Shown piece after piece: positions 10,735 through 23,007 of a DNA stretch of 64,000 bases. The position numbers and the translations under genes were made by a program. Under the pieces are notes generated by a model. The model searched no databases, was not told the DNA's origin, and saw nothing but the letters and a program-made list of their open reading frames with translations. How positions within the stretch are numbered: the first letter of the stretch is position 1; the number at the start of each line of letters is the position of its first letter. The DNA comes from Margaritispora aquatica. Lineage: Eukaryota; Ascomycota; Leotiomycetes; Helotiales; Discinellaceae. Where the stretch lies: positions 1,984,001-2,048,000 of the forward strand of contig VJWN01000003.1 of NCBI GenBank assembly GCA_007644065.1, read 5' to 3'.

Positions 10735-12141
10735 CTAGTGAGCAGCAGCCGCATATCTTAGCGGTGAGCTCCTCTGCTCCTTCTCACTTTTCGTCGAGCC
10801 GCCTGAATTCCTTCGCTTGAATACATGCTCCATGAGTCTCTTGGGACCAACAATCTCCACCTCGAGTTTTGTGCCTGGCACAGCGTGTGCAGTGGACTTC
10901 TTCTTGTGGAAGCGCCGCTTGATGCAGTCATCAACGAGAGCTATGAGACCTGTTGCGATGATGACACTAAGGATTGTTAGATTTGCTCGCGTAGTTGAAA
11001 TAGTTCTTGCAACTTACTCCGCAACATCAGTGAGTGCCTCCAAAACGCTCTGGTCGTGAATCCACAGCGAGCAAGGAGGCACCCATCCGCCGTTTCTGTT
11101 CTCCTCACGCACTTGTGCTGGGTCGCGAAGGTCAGGCACGATGCGTGCCATTGCAGGACCGGAATCTTCCTTGTAAAGATGGAATGATATTTCCTTTCCC
11201 AAACCGTCCTGCTTAACCATCCTCTTCCAGACATAGTTGTGACCCCAATACTCAAATTCGTATCGTTTGGATGTTTTTGCTCCTCTCCGCTTGACTTCGA
11301 CCTGAGCATAGTTGGAGAATTCGAGTTTGATTGTGTTGGTTGGCAGCTTGATTGCAGATGTCCTCTTCATGTATTCCTCGAAGTCATCGTCATTCTCGTC
11401 CGATCCATATCCACTGTCTTTCCTCTTGATTACCTTTTTACTCTTGCTTGAGGAGCTATGGGTTGAAAGTCCCGAACTAGTTCGCTTGAAGTCCGGCTTC
11501 TTGAAGGTTGCAAATGCATTACTGACTGATCTCGAAAGTGTAGCAGGACGTTTGGGTGCCGGAGGATCATGATATTTGCGACTTGACTTGCAGACCTCCC
11601 GTCCAGAAGATCGCTCGTACCGTCTCAAAGAGAAATCTCGCTTCTTGAGATCCTGCATCCGCAGATGAAACAGCTGGATCTTCTCCTTCTTCCGTCCATC
11701 AATATCCACCCTCAGATTCAGGTTGCCATCTGGCGTTGTGTCGTCATGGCAGATATGCAACCTCTTCATTGTTGGGAAGTATTCGGCAAAGTCGGCAGGG
11801 TTCGATGGCCGTAGGTCGGTGTTGACTACCTCTCGATCCTCGAACACTTGGTATTCGGAGTCATAGGTATCCGGCTCCTCGCTGAATTCATCGAACGACT
11901 CAACCGTTGAGGTGTAGGTCTCTGTAGATGATCGAGGAACATGTTTGATGGAGGGAGAGACGTCATAGTGCTGCTTTGAGTAGACGGGACGTTCTAGTGA
12001 CCCTCGGTGTGTCGAGGGATTTGGACTGCTGTATAAGGAGGTTGGTGCTGTGCTTTGAGAATCTTGAGATTCCTCACTTCGATTCGAAGCTGTACTCCTC
12101 GCACTGTGCTTGGTATGGGCTTTTCGCATTGAGTGGGACAT
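10735..12141 (-). CDS. disordered protein with conserved C-terminal domain and predicted C-terminal membrane segment
   Basis: Two exons, 12141-11018 and 10966-10735, give 451 residues. The 51-nt intron has GTAAGT, a CTAACAATC branch region and CTTAG, and phase two is restored exactly. Residues 1-250 are Ser/Arg/Lys/Glu-rich and look disordered, with basic stretches such as SKSKKVIKRKDSGYGSDEND. Residues about 270-375 are better ordered and aromatic (YEFEYWGHNYVWKR, ISFHLYKED, GGWVPPCSLWIHD). The second exon supplies a short hydrophobic helix (VIIATGLIALVDD) followed at once by a basic CIKRRFHKKK tail, consistent with a single membrane anchor or a buried helix. I recognise a general type common in Pezizomycotina but have no functional name for it. 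A tetranucleotide (AGGT) array lies about 110 bp upstream of the start. Confidence 0.7.
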
Positions 12142-12250
12142 CTTCAGGTATGCGAAGGGTTGTTTGATGTTAAGTGGTGGCGGGTATTATGTATTATGAT
12201 TGTACTTTGAGTTGATGCAGATTGACACAAATGCAGGAATATATATGACA

Positions 12251-12294
12251 AGGTAGGTAGGTAGGTAGGTAGGTAGGTAGGTAGGTAGGTAGGT
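12251..12294. repeat. AGGT tetranucleotide microsatellite, about 11 copies
   Basis: An uninterrupted array lies in the upstream region of the minus-strand gene that starts at 12141. It opens a one-kilobase zone of different tandem repeats. Confidence 0.95.
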
Positions 12295-12608
12295 ATTGAA
12301 TACTCGAGGGGGCTTAAACACTCATTGCTCGTTGCTTGCGTTTGAACTTGACATGATTATGGCTTCGGTTCGAGGATATAAGTGGGAAGTCGACGTGGAG
12401 GTTGAATGACTGAAACGTCTGATTTGGCATGAATACTCCACGAATGAGTTTGATTTTTGATAGGATTGAGCAATAATCAATAATGAAGCTCAAATGGAGC
12501 AGATTGGCGACGAGTGGGATGCTTTTGAGTAAGTGGAGGTGATGGAAGTGGTAATAGTGGTGGTAGTGGTGGTGTTCTTGAGTCTGCACCTGGACATGGG
12601 GGGGTTGG

Positions 12609-12850
12609 TGGGTTGAGTGGGTTGAGTGGGTTGAGTGGGTTGAGTGGGTTGCGGGTCGGGACAGTGTGGACAGTGTGGACAGTGTGGTCAGTGTGGTCAG
12701 TGTGGTCAGTTGTGGTCAGTGTTCAGGATGATGGATGATGGATGATGGATTACGGAGGTACAGTACTTACAGTACAGGACAGTACTTACAGTACAGGACA
12801 GTACTTACAGTACAGGACAGTACTTACAGTACAGGACAGTACTTACAGGA
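12609..12850. repeat. adjacent minisatellites of 9, 9, 7 and 19 nt
   Basis: Four different arrays lie side by side: a GGGTTGAGT unit (12609-12651), an ACAGTGTGG/TCAGTGTGG unit (12659-12720), a GGATGAT unit (12726-12750), and a 19-nt unit acagtacttacagtacagg repeated nearly five times (about 12759-12849). The last unit contains partial palindromes around GTAC. Confidence 0.9.
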
Positions 12851-13063
12851 GTATGGCTGATGGGGATTATGGCATTATGGCATTATGGCATGCATCCCAC
12901 TATAATTCCCACTAAAAGTCCCACTAATACAAAAACTAAACCATTTTAGGATAAATCCAACTCGTGAAAACAGGTGAGATAGGAACAGAGGAACACCACA
13001 CTTTACCATACCTTAACCATACTTAACCCCACTTAACCACATTGAACCAACATACTGTCCCCA

Positions 13064-13292
13064 TACCATACCATACCATACGAAAACTTGGACCTGGACC
13101 TGGACCTGGACTTGGACCTGGAACTGGAACTGGGAGGCTGTCACAGTCACTCGTCCTACCAATAACACCAATAACACCAATAACCACTCAATCCCACATT
13201 AAATCAAAGCTCCGGATAGGCTGACTCGCAGATATACCTCGCAGATACGCAGATACCATACCTCGTACACACACACACACACACACACACCA
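13064..13292. repeat. short arrays: CCATA, ACCTGG, CCAATAACA and AC dinucleotide
   Basis: Several short repeats follow each other: ccata near 13064-13082, acctgg/acttgg near 13091-13130, a ccaataaca unit near 13158-13186, and an (AC)n run of about 13 copies at 13266-13292. Confidence 0.85.
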
Positions 13293-13299
13293 CAGAATG

Positions 13300-16200
13300 C
13301 AAGTGAACGGCTTTGCAAGCACAAGCTAGATCGTAAAGAAGGCGACCAAACAGCCACCCACACCCATCACAGCCCTTACCCTGACCACCATCATGATTGG
13401 AACCAGCCAGACAAAAAAAACCCAGAAACAGCATGTCGTGGGCCAATTCTCTGCAACCCCCCAACCTCTTCTCAGGTCGCCCTTGGAGACCCACGCCATG
13501 CTTTCGCCCTCGCCTTCGCCCGCCACGCTGAGTTGCGGGGCACTGCACTGTCAGCCAGTCCCTGAGGAACTAAGTCCCAAGAGTGAGAATTTTTCAGTGT
13601 GCGGCGAGTATCCAGTCGTTAGTCGTTCACTTGCACTTTTCACAGAGAATGCTTGCGATTGTCCGTTGATAGGTGAGGTCGGTGGAGAGAGACAGGAACA
13701 GCGCTGATCTTTGCAATATCCAGCAGTTACTGGAGTCCTAAACGAAAAAGAATTGGAACAATTTTCGAGAACTCAGATCTATCTCCGAATACTCGATCAG
13801 GGAGATGCACCATGACGATTGAAGGAAACGTCCAAGACCAACGATGTATGGTTTACGGAGGTCTGCCTCTCGCGCATTAGCCCGCCATCGTACTACTTTC
13901 CACGCCGACACTCCCGGCAAGTAACATACGACATCTTCCCAGCAATACAATCGTTTTACACAGGTGTATGTTACGCTCCGATTGTATTCACGATGGACTG
14001 CAACCAAAGCAAGATGACCAAGATATGCTCGATATGCGCACGAAACCCTCGTCCTTACTTTGCGTGTATGGTAAACTTTTGCAACTCCGTACCGATCAGG
14101 AAAGTTACAGCGTTGGTTGACCATCAAGCTCACAAGGCCATAATGCCTAATTCGTATTGCAGTGCTTGACATGATTGCGTCTCAGTCTGACTGTTACCCG
14201 GCTGTGGCCAGACGCGCCGACGTCGAACATGAACCAGCCTCGTCATGAATAGGTACTTTTATCGGCTGTAATCCAAGCTTGGGTATGTGAGCTTTACAGT
14301 ATTGCTCACGAATAATTCAGTGCCTAGAAATAGCGACTGGCTGAATGCCATGCATGAGTAACGCCTGTACCATGCACGCCGCAGTCACATTTCACGCCAA
14401 CCAGTTCGTACCAAGGTGAAGACTGACTTTCTACCCCACATAGAAAACCAAAGACGTCTGCGGACAAACTCAAGCAAGAGTTTGAGGTTTGAACCAATTG
14501 TTTCAGGTTGCTCGCGCGATTATCAAAACTTCTAAGGTCACATTCATCATTCATGTATCTATTTTCAAAATTTTGCTGTTGCAAACTTTTTACAACCATC
14601 ATCGTTGCAAATTCTTTATTTCTCCTGCATTCTTGGCTTTCTTTTTCCCTTCTGCGCAGCGGTCCCTGATCAGCATTCGGAGAAATCCTCATCTTTCCAA
14701 CATAGCGCCCACGCGAGGTTGACATTGCCAGCACTACCTTGCTTTCCATGGTCGGGTCCAGAGGACTTTCAGTTTGACCTTCACTTTAGGCCTTCTGGCG
14801 GGGCAAAGACAGCGGAAGAACGAATGGAACTTTCTTTCAAATCCGTTTGGCTGGGTGAGGCTGCAGCTGTGTGCTTGTGTCAACTCCAGATTGGCTGCCG
14901 CCGGTAAAGAATTAATATACCGCGCACCTATTGGATGCACCTGAGCCGGTTGGAAGAATGGAAATGTAAGTGCCCGGGCCTCAAGAAGAGCTGAGAGCCT
15001 CTCTCGGATCACTCTGTGATGTTACCCATGTGCAGGGTGCCTTTTTTGATATCACATTTGCATTGCCAGAATGGTTAACAGATGTTTGAACTACAATTGA
15101 CGGTGGCGAATAAGCGATACATTCGCTGTTCCTTTGAAAAGGAAATGTCTCAGCGAAGAAGGCGACCAGATCCGATTTTGCCTCGTTCTGCCGTCCCTGA
15201 CCGTTGGAATGGCCGTGAGAGGTCCGTTTGTTGTTCTCAAGACACCCTCTTTGGCGATCGGCTGATATGTTTGGCGTTCATATGGTTCGCCAGATCTCAT
15301 GTGTCGTGAGACGACAACATAATCATGCAAGGCATGGGCAGTTCCGGCTTCCACAACATTTTGTATGTTACGCGGGGTACATTGCAAATCTCCCACGCTC
15401 TTTGCTTTTGCTACCCAGGTTTTTTCTTTCAGAATTAAGATTTTTCTGATTGGAAGTCCATCGTAAAACTTCTCATCAGTTTTGCTGCTGAGAAAAATCC
15501 CGCTTGGCGGATGGACCAAGCCACGAAATATGGACGACTGCAGTGGTGGAGCTATCCTTCGGGTCATTTCGACTCCTTCACAGCCGATGGAGGTAGGCTG
15601 CCTTGTCCAGTGATGAGACTGAACTCAACAGCCTTGTTGCGGCCCAACTTCATTCTGAATGCAAGCTCAGGGCGAGTTTACATTCGTTCGCTCGCAGTAT
15701 TACAGCTCTTGCTATAGGGTTGATTCACAATTTTGTCAGTTCTCAAGGGCAGACTGGGCTGTACTTCGCTCCACTCGCAACATGCACTTGAGCGACACCG
15801 GATGTACTTGCTCTGTTCTAGATTCTAGTGTGAGCTTGGCAGGCTTCTTGAACCGAGTTTCAACAAACGTCGAAAAAGTTAGGGAAGCAATGATGTCTGT
15901 AGTGATGATGATTATCTTCTCTCGGTGTAGGTATACATTTCAACCACGGCTACGGTCTATGGCATATGTACATGTTGCTACACAAAACCACTGAATCACA
16001 CGAATCACAGTGTTGGAAGTACAGCATTTCCCGCTTACACAACCTCACACCATGTTGTCAGCTCAGTCATGGGAAATAACCTCACTTCTACCAACCACTC
16101 ATTCTCCTTACTTCTGACACATGTTGCTGAATACCCCACTACCCGTCACTTCGGAATAATGGAGGTGTCAAGTTCAAGATCGTGGTTACACTACGCTGTT

Positions 16201-18012
16201 GATGTTAGAGATCAATGAGTGGATTGGGATATTTTGTGTATGGATGTGCATTCCTGCCCGTCATCCTGATCTGGTATTAAGACCACTTTTCCTACCAATG
16301 TTCGAAATATTTTTAAGGAAGTAGCCGCTCTCACTGCCCAACTTGAGTCAAGTCAGGTTACTGCTCACGTTTCTTGCACGTACGGAGGTACAAGTGTTTT
16401 CGAAGTATATCGCCACATTTGATCTTCGTTCCGTCCCGTTCCTTACCCTCTCACACGGTACCCGTCTGTCTCAAGATTGTACGCAGCTTCTCCTCCGCAC
16501 CCACCGAGAGAGTTGCAGTCACTGCACCACTCTGTGCGGGGTATGAGACTTCGTGGTTGTCGTACGACATCATGTTACACGCGGGGGTCACTATGTCCGT
16601 TTCCTCACCTTCCTCCCCTTCCTCTTTACCTCGCTTCGAATCGCAAGTGCACCGTAGCTTCAGCGACGGCGCTACCCGCTATTTAACACTCAATTATCCC
16701 TCATTCTGTCAGCGCAGTAAGTGAAAAGCAAGCGCGTCAACTAGATTGGCTGCACATGCTGTTTTTGGAGAGTGAGAGATCTGAGGGGTAGTTATGTCGT
16801 GATATGCAGCTCCCGGAGGGGAAAGTTCACTCATACATGTATGCATGCATGTAAGCAAATCTGATAATATGATCGGAAATTATTATGAGGTAATTGTGTT
16901 AGTCGTGCGTGTTGACTGCTCAAGTGGGACAAGAGAGAGATATGTAATAACTGATTTGCATGTGAAGGGGTCGTCTTTAATTAGCTCCAGTTGTGTTTGG
17001 AGTTATGACCCGATTACTTTTAATTTTATATACATTGAAATCTCTTATCATTGTTTATAAACTGTATTATATCCATATCCTTGAATACTTTAAACATCTT
17101 TGTTGAGATAATTTTGTTTACGTGTTGCGCACGCTGTTGGCTTATAAAAGGTCTTTATTTATACCAAAATAAAGCTTTTACCATAGCTCTACCATCAAAT
17201 TCTTATTACTTCGAATATTTTGAAACCAGATTTACTTCAACTCTAAAGCATTATCCCTATACTAGATTATCTATCAGCCTTCGTGGGCGTTATGGCGTGT
17301 AGCAATTATATAAAGATGGCGCGCTGATCACACGCCTCCACGTGCGTGCACCACCTTCTGGGCCACAGCCCCACCCAATACGTTCCAAAGCCAGATTAGG
17401 AAGTTCGCTTAAATTGGCTCCTTTAAGGTTGTCATCAACATGTAGTTCGTCGTAAAACACGAAACGTCATAAGTTATTCAATGAGTTCCGTACACGATCA
17501 TATGTTGAGCCGCAAAAAGAATGCACGACAAGATTATATATATCAATACTATAGAAGGTGGATGTCACTGAGTACGATATGTTGCTTATTTTCGATATTC
17601 TCGATCCTACTTCAAGAGCATTGCCTTTTAAAATTCGCCACTGCGGAAGCACGATGCCATACTGTGGGTACATTCCCTCAGCTGGCCTTCTGAAGCCACA
17701 TTCTGAATCAAGCTACCTTCTCTGTATAACCTGTTAAGGCCTCACTAGTTAATCTACAGGCGAGAGAAGCTGGAATCCGTTGAGCTGAGCTTGCAGTCTA
17801 GATCAGTTTATCCTATCAGTGCTTGGGTGACAAACATAGGTATATAAGACCTTGATTTCTAACATAGTTATTTCCCTGTCAATCTTTACAGCAAGAAGAG
17901 AGCTATTTGAGTTTCCTGTTACTACAGCTAGTTTCTCAACACACCTTGCATAGATTTTATTCTAAGACCTGCCGCAGCTATCTGACAAGCAACTCACAAC
18001 TCCCTTTCTACT
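13300..18012. other. 4.7-kb gene-poor stretch
   Basis: I find no open frame with a domain, signal peptide, splice-supported extension or biased composition. The longest frames (144-158 codons at 13738-14172 minus, 14324-14749 minus and 15091-15567 minus) look random. A TATA-like element at 17841-17848 precedes the gene at 18013. Base composition becomes AT-rich around 16,850-17,300. Confidence 0.55.
17841..17848 (+). promoter_or_regulatory. TATA box upstream of the gene at 18013
   Basis: TATATAAG lies 172 bp before the ATG, consistent with a core promoter and a leader of roughly 140 nt. Confidence 0.5.
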
Positions 18013-18594
18013 ATGGCATTTGCTGGAATGTTTCGGCTCCTTCGGGGCTACAGAGATGGTCAAGAGGTACATTAAATTAAACCCGCCCTCCGCTTGTCGA
18101 ATGGTCGCTTACATACATATATCTAGACCGATGAGGTGAAAGCAGCTTGGACCCGCCTCTGCAAGCGAAAGTACCACCTCCACTGCTGCATCGTCAACGA
18201 CACGGACGAGGCTATCTCATTCACCAACGAAACCTACTTCAGCTCCGGGTCCCTGTTCATCGCGCCCGGTGGAGCGATCGCGGCGAACTCGAGCGTCACC
18301 TTCGGCGTCGGCGGCGGCAGCTACAGCAGCGACGCGTTGCGGAGCATGATGATGGGCGCGGTGTCGGGCGGCGCCGGGTTCCGCATCGACGGCGGCGGGC
18401 CCACGTTCGCGGTGGGTTTCACGGACCCCATTGTCGGGTCGAGGAAAGCGGGCGTTGTCATGGGCGGATCGCCGACGGATGGATACAATAGTGCGACGGG
18501 CGATGGGAACTCGGCTTCGAAGGATGGTTTTACGGTTGTGGCTACCATTGACAGCGATAGGCGGTTCGCGAGGTATCAAGTGACCAAGGCGTAG
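18013..18594 (+). CDS. Gly/Ser-rich cytosolic beta-type protein, PUD/aegerolysin-like fold suspected
   Basis: Two exons, 18013-18066 and 18127-18594, give 173 residues. The 60-nt intron has a less common GTACAT donor, a CTTAC branch region and a CTAG acceptor, in phase zero. The N-terminus (MAFAGMFRLLRGYRDGQE) is basic and not a signal peptide. The core resembles a beta-sandwich: HLHCCIVNDTDEAISF, then SGSLFIAPGGAIAANSSVTF, a Gly-rich block, GAVSGGAGFRI, TFAVGFTDPIVGSRKAGV and a final FTVVATIDS strand. The order NDT...G.f..aPg..i....s..F....GA.GG..F.....F...FtdPivGs.k recalls the PUD (up-regulated in daf-2) domain, which is structurally related to fungal aegerolysins. That link is from memory of the family pattern and is tentative. 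The exon is notably GC-rich compared with its AT-rich surroundings. The role is unknown. Confidence 0.65.
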
Positions 18595-20694
18595 ATGCCC
18601 ACGTAGACAGTGATGTCGGGAGCGAGCAACCTGAGATGAACTAAGCTACGCTAAGCTAAGCTAGAAAAAAGAAATTGATATCCAATGAGTAGCCTAGTAG
18701 CTTGAAAGCACAGTGAAGTGAAATGAAATGAGGCGGGGATGAAGTGAACTCAAAACCGATATCCTGCACATAAAGTAGGTAGGTAGATACCTAGATAGCA
18801 CCGACCACCCTCAACTCAAGCTTCGAGTTTGTTTTGTTGCACGTCGCTCCGGCGCTCAGTTTTCGGTTCTCGGTTCTCGGTTCTTGGTGTTCTCAACCCC
18901 CTCTCCTCTCCTGGCATGTTTTGCTTGCTTGATGTGTTGTGTTGATGTGTGTTGTAGTGCATTATAGTACAGTTGTATGCTGTGTTCAAGAGAGACAGAG
19001 ACTCGGCTTTGGATGCATGGGCTTGTGGCTTGGAGGCTGGGTGGGTGGTTGTGTTTTGCGGTTGGTTGGTTGGTCGGTTGGCTTTGTCGTGAGTTGGGAT
19101 TGGGAGTGCATCGGGGTTGGATTCGGGTTGATGTTAGTTGGGATTGTGTGTGGATTGCTGTGGACGTGAAGAGTTAAGTGAAGAACGAAGAACGAAGAAC
19201 GAAGAGAGGTGTTTGGGATACTGGTTTATGTCTCTTGTATCAAAAACAGTAGAGAGATAGAGGTAGGTACTCGCTTCCGTTGCAGATGTGATAGTAGTTC
19301 TTACAATTGTTCAGCTCCAGATTATGTGTGCCTTAATCTTGAAATCTACTTCAAATATCGCAGCTTTATAATTTTTTTATACGGTTGTATCAGAACAGTA
19401 ATAGACGTTGGGAAATTAGTTTCTGTAGGAGAGTGGAATAAGCGAGGTTTCTGATTGCTTAAGTTAGAAATGATCGTTAGGAGTTGTACAACGATGCATC
19501 TTGTACTAAAACACCAACACCAATCTGATGTAAATGGCTGGATAGAGGCCGGAAGACATAGGTTTTGGTTATTCTAAGTCGTTTAGGAATCGATCCAAAG
19601 GTGCGGAAAGTATGTGTTGGAGGACTTGAAAGTTGAAGTGATGGCTGTGACGTGACTGATCTTGAGAGTGAAATCCAGCGTTCAATTGAAGTAAATGTGC
19701 ATAGTCAGAAGCACAGCAGTAGTGCTAGTACTTTGAGTTACGACAAGTTTCTAGAGAAATCTTTCATTTTAAAAACTTGGATTTGCTTTCGCAATATAGA
19801 ATATAAGAATTGGGGACAATAAGTGTGGCTTACAAGGCTTTTCTTACTAAAACTCACTATTTTCGAAAATCAACTGTTAATATACAATGTATTAAAATCA
19901 GTCTAAAGTCGATCCCTATTATGGAAGTTTACTTGCTATTTAAGTAGTTCTACCTTTAAATAAAATGGTCGAATCCTTTATGTGATTAAATAGATATAAA
20001 GGTAGGGAAGCCGAAAAAATATATTATTCGTGCTTAATACGTATGATTTTTAATTTTTCCAACTTTGAGCACTTATAACCTTTGCTACGATAGAGTAATT
20101 GGAAAACTAAAGACTGGACATTAAAGCGCTATAGTAAGGCGTTTGAAAGCTATATCTATAGACGCTAATCTAGCGTTGTTTATTAAATAAAATATAGTAC
20201 TAAGCACTACTTTAGGTCTAAAAACTTAGTAGGCCGTACTTAGTGTCCCAAACTATTACAGGATTCGTGTTTGGAATATTTTCACTTCACAGCAGTAGAG
20301 AGATACCAATGCCGAAGGATGAATCTTATTGATAGTATTGATTAAATCACATCAAATTTTCGACATCAGGATTTTTGAGGGACTCTAATGGCTCCAAAAG
20401 ACAATGTTGTAGGTATATTTTGATATCATGTGATCTGATGAGCTGCTTCCCGAGCTAACCCGTTTCGGCTTAAAAGTATATCTCTAAATTTCCCTCGACA
20501 CCAACATCAACACAGTCCCAAGCTCTCAATCGCCCGAGGAGCGTTCTCAGTGCCCAGAAATTCCGCTGATCTGCGGTCAAGCTCGCAATATAGGTCACCG
20601 AGAACCTTGACGCAGGTCTGCATTAATTGCAGAGACGCCAGTCTTGATCTTGTAACAACCTCCTCAACTGGGCGCATTTGCCCACCACAAGGAC
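18595..20694. other. gene-free, partly AT-rich stretch
   Basis: Short repeats occur at 18777-18790 (gtag), 18860-18885 (ttctcgg) and 19180-19203 (gaacgaa). From about 19,300 to 20,480 the sequence is AT-rich with many TpA steps, suggesting an old degraded element. No open frame or clear terminal inverted repeat was found. The right end is the promoter of the gene at 20695. Confidence 0.5.
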
Positions 20695-22200
20695 ATGATG
20701 GCAGCTCGAAGTGTAACACCAGGCGGTGCCCTTCTACGAGCTTCAAGGGTTTTTGCGATTCCACCACCGCTGCCTAAACCAACGGAGCAACTCTCATCGA
20801 AAGCTATCTTCATGTCGGAGACTGCGACCACAGCACATCCAATCCGTCTTTCCATCACCACACCACAGGCATCACTAGCACGAGGTGATTGGGGATTCAA
20901 ACGGCCTCTCCCATTGCGATCAACTACCAAGACTTCTACGCCCCTCATTCGAGTCGAAGCTATCGATACTTACGAACACATCACGGAATATGCATCCTCG
21001 GCCGACCACACGATCAATATGCAGAAGTGGCTGGAGATGGGAATACCCTTGACTGTGCCTGTGGTGGATGATCAAGCATCTTCAGGTGGGTATAGATCAG
21101 AGAAACGCCAAAGTGTGTTTGAGGATAAGATGGATTATACTACTGGACCAACTGGTGACAATGCAAAGTACGATATAAGATGGAAATTCAATGGGCCGTT
21201 CTTGGCAACTCAAACTGAGGGAGATTTTGTGCAATACGTCTCAAGGGAAGTCAAGAAGAGGAAGGGAGAATTCAGGGAATATTTGAAGGTGGAATGCGCC
21301 AAAGCACTCACCACTGATGCCCGGAAAGCTGCCACAGAGGAAATGCCTGCGGCCATATCAGCGGAGGAGGTGACTGAAGAACAATTGACAGCTTTTGTCA
21401 AGGAAGCTCGCAGAGACAGGTCCGATCTCTTCAGACTCATCAGATCATTCCTCGACCTGCCACCAGTAGCACCGCCTTCTGCTAGGAGTTATGAGAATCT
21501 ACTTGAAAGCTTGATGCAACACGGAGTGTCGGCTCCTCCCGTTAAAATCGAGCACTTTGCTACCTCACTCTCTCCATATGCCGCCCATGGCCCTCCCAAG
21601 ACGCATCCTTCGGCCGGTCTCTCATACGCTCGATCAGCAGCATACACGCCCAATCACCCACAATTTGGACCTCAGAAGACATCACCTGTAATCAAAGCCC
21701 GTGTCGTGAGACCCAAGGGCGGCGGAGGCGGTTCCTTCGGAGCCACGCTCGGAGTGGGTGGTTTCGTGACAGACCTTCCCGCCGGCGCTGATTCCTTCAA
21801 CACCGGCCCAGCAGCCAAGCGATTCCGTGACATGTCAGCCATGATTCCCGGTGCGCTGCAGATCGAGCCGGACAAGGTGGGTGGAAGCAAGACCTACGTG
21901 CACGCTGCGCATGCGACTGTGAACCCCAAGGGCCAAATCGTTCTGACCGTCGAGTCTGGCGACGCCGAGGCGATTGCCGTGTTGGAGGGAAAGACGGATA
22001 GTATTCCCGCTGCACCGATGCCGCAGGGTAGGAGACCAATGTCTGCCATGAGTCCTAGGGGAGGGTCGAGGAAGTTGGGGGGTTATGGACTTGGTGGGAC
22101 TGGGAGAGCGGGTAACGCGGCATCTGGGAGGCCAGCGCAGGCGGATAGAGCTCAGGATCCTGCTAGTAGCTTGAGTGGGTTGCTAGGTATTGAGAAGTAG
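20695..22200 (+). CDS. MRP51: mitochondrial small-subunit ribosomal protein MRP51 family
   Basis: This single-exon gene encodes 501 residues. The opening MMAARSVTPGGALLRASRVF is rich in Arg/Ser/Ala and lacks acids, as expected of a mitochondrial targeting sequence. The block GDWGFKRPLPLRSTTKTSTP followed by LIRVEAIDTYEHITEYASS is the hallmark of the fungal Mrp51 family (mitoribosomal small subunit, translation in the matrix). The central part (about 100-260) is mixed helical. The C-terminal third is Gly-, Pro- and Ala-rich and low complexity, including PKGGGGGSFGATLGVGGF. Length is in the range of filamentous-fungal homologues, which are longer than the yeast protein. The start could be 20695 or the next ATG at 20698. 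There is no in-frame alternative with better targeting properties. Confidence 0.85.
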   Translation: MMAARSVTPGGALLRASRVFAIPPPLPKPTEQLSSKAIFMSETATTAHPIRLSITTPQASLARGDWGFKRPLPLRSTTKTSTPLIRVEAIDTYEHITEYASSADHTINMQKWLEMGIPLTVPVVDDQASSGGYRSEKRQSVFEDKMDYTTGPTGDNAKYDIRWKFNGPFLATQTEGDFVQYVSREVKKRKGEFREYLKVECAKALTTDARKAATEEMPAAISAEEVTEEQLTAFVKEARRDRSDLFRLIRSFLDLPPVAPPSARSYENLLESLMQHGVSAPPVKIEHFATSLSPYAAHGPPKTHPSAGLSYARSAAYTPNHPQFGPQKTSPVIKARVVRPKGGGGGSFGATLGVGGFVTDLPAGADSFNTGPAAKRFRDMSAMIPGALQIEPDKVGGSKTYVHAAHATVNPKGQIVLTVESGDAEAIAVLEGKTDSIPAAPMPQGRRPMSAMSPRGGSRKLGGYGLGGTGRAGNAASGRPAQADRAQDPASSLSGLLGIEK

Positions 22201-22973
22201 GTGGGTAGGTATGTAGGTGAATGTTCTGGGCATGTTGAACTTGTACTGTATTGTACATTGCATTGCGTGGGGATGGGCATGTGTAGAATAGATGGGATGA
22301 ATGTAAGAATAAAAGAACCAATATCTTCCTAGATTTATATTTGGGTTGTAAATCTGCCTCTCTCACACACATACACATACACAGACTCTCTCTTTTCCTT
22401 TTGAGCTTCCCATAACAACCGATAGTATGAAGATTTTCAAGCTCTTTATATCCTGTCTCCTTTCTATCAGGAGAGTTTAAGATCATCGAAGAACTTCGAG
22501 ATTCGTTGAGTAATGAATGAGCGTACTACACCTGACCTTGAAGATAAATCTAAGCGAAAATCCAGACCTCTCAGGCAGCTACTCCTCAACCTGCTAGCTA
22601 ATGCAAAACACAAATCCGCTGCCGAGATTCCTCTCTCTCTTTCTCTTTCCCTTTTCTTCTCTTCTTTTCCCATCTCTTCCTTTCTCATCTAGGCTTATCT
22701 CGTACAGACAGTTACAAAGACAAACACAGAAACAGAAAAAGAAACATAATATACGCCGAGGTTTTCTTGACGAGTTTCATTGGTTTGTGAGCAAAAGAGG
22801 TGAGGTGAAGTGAGGTGGTTTAAGGTGATGGGAGACGAAATGACCAGGAAAATTGGAGAGTCGGAAAGGTAGGATCTTACAAGTCGATAGATAGTCATGC
22901 AATTTAGGATGCAGATTGATATTCGAATTCAGAGTTGGTCGCAGAGTCAGTTGCGATGATTAATTGATGTTAG

Positions 22974-23007
22974 GTGAGTGAGTGAGTGAGTGAGTGAGTG
23001 AGTGAGT
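22974..23007. repeat. GTGA tetranucleotide microsatellite
   Basis: About eight and a half uninterrupted copies. The reverse complement motif forms a second array at 23679-23701. Confidence 0.9.

Noticed and set aside
13738..14172. 144-codon open frame on the minus strand, with a 116-codon frame opposite
   Set aside because: Both strands are open by chance and neither has recognisable protein features.
15091..15567. 158-codon open frame on the minus strand in the gene-poor region
   Set aside because: No domain, signal peptide, composition bias or splice-supported extension. It overlaps other random frames of similar length.
19711..20211. Possible transposon terminal inverted repeats (gtagtgct-agtac versus gtactaagcactac)
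   Set aside because: The match is only about 13 nt with a gap, flanks do not continue it, and no target-site duplication or transposase frame is present.
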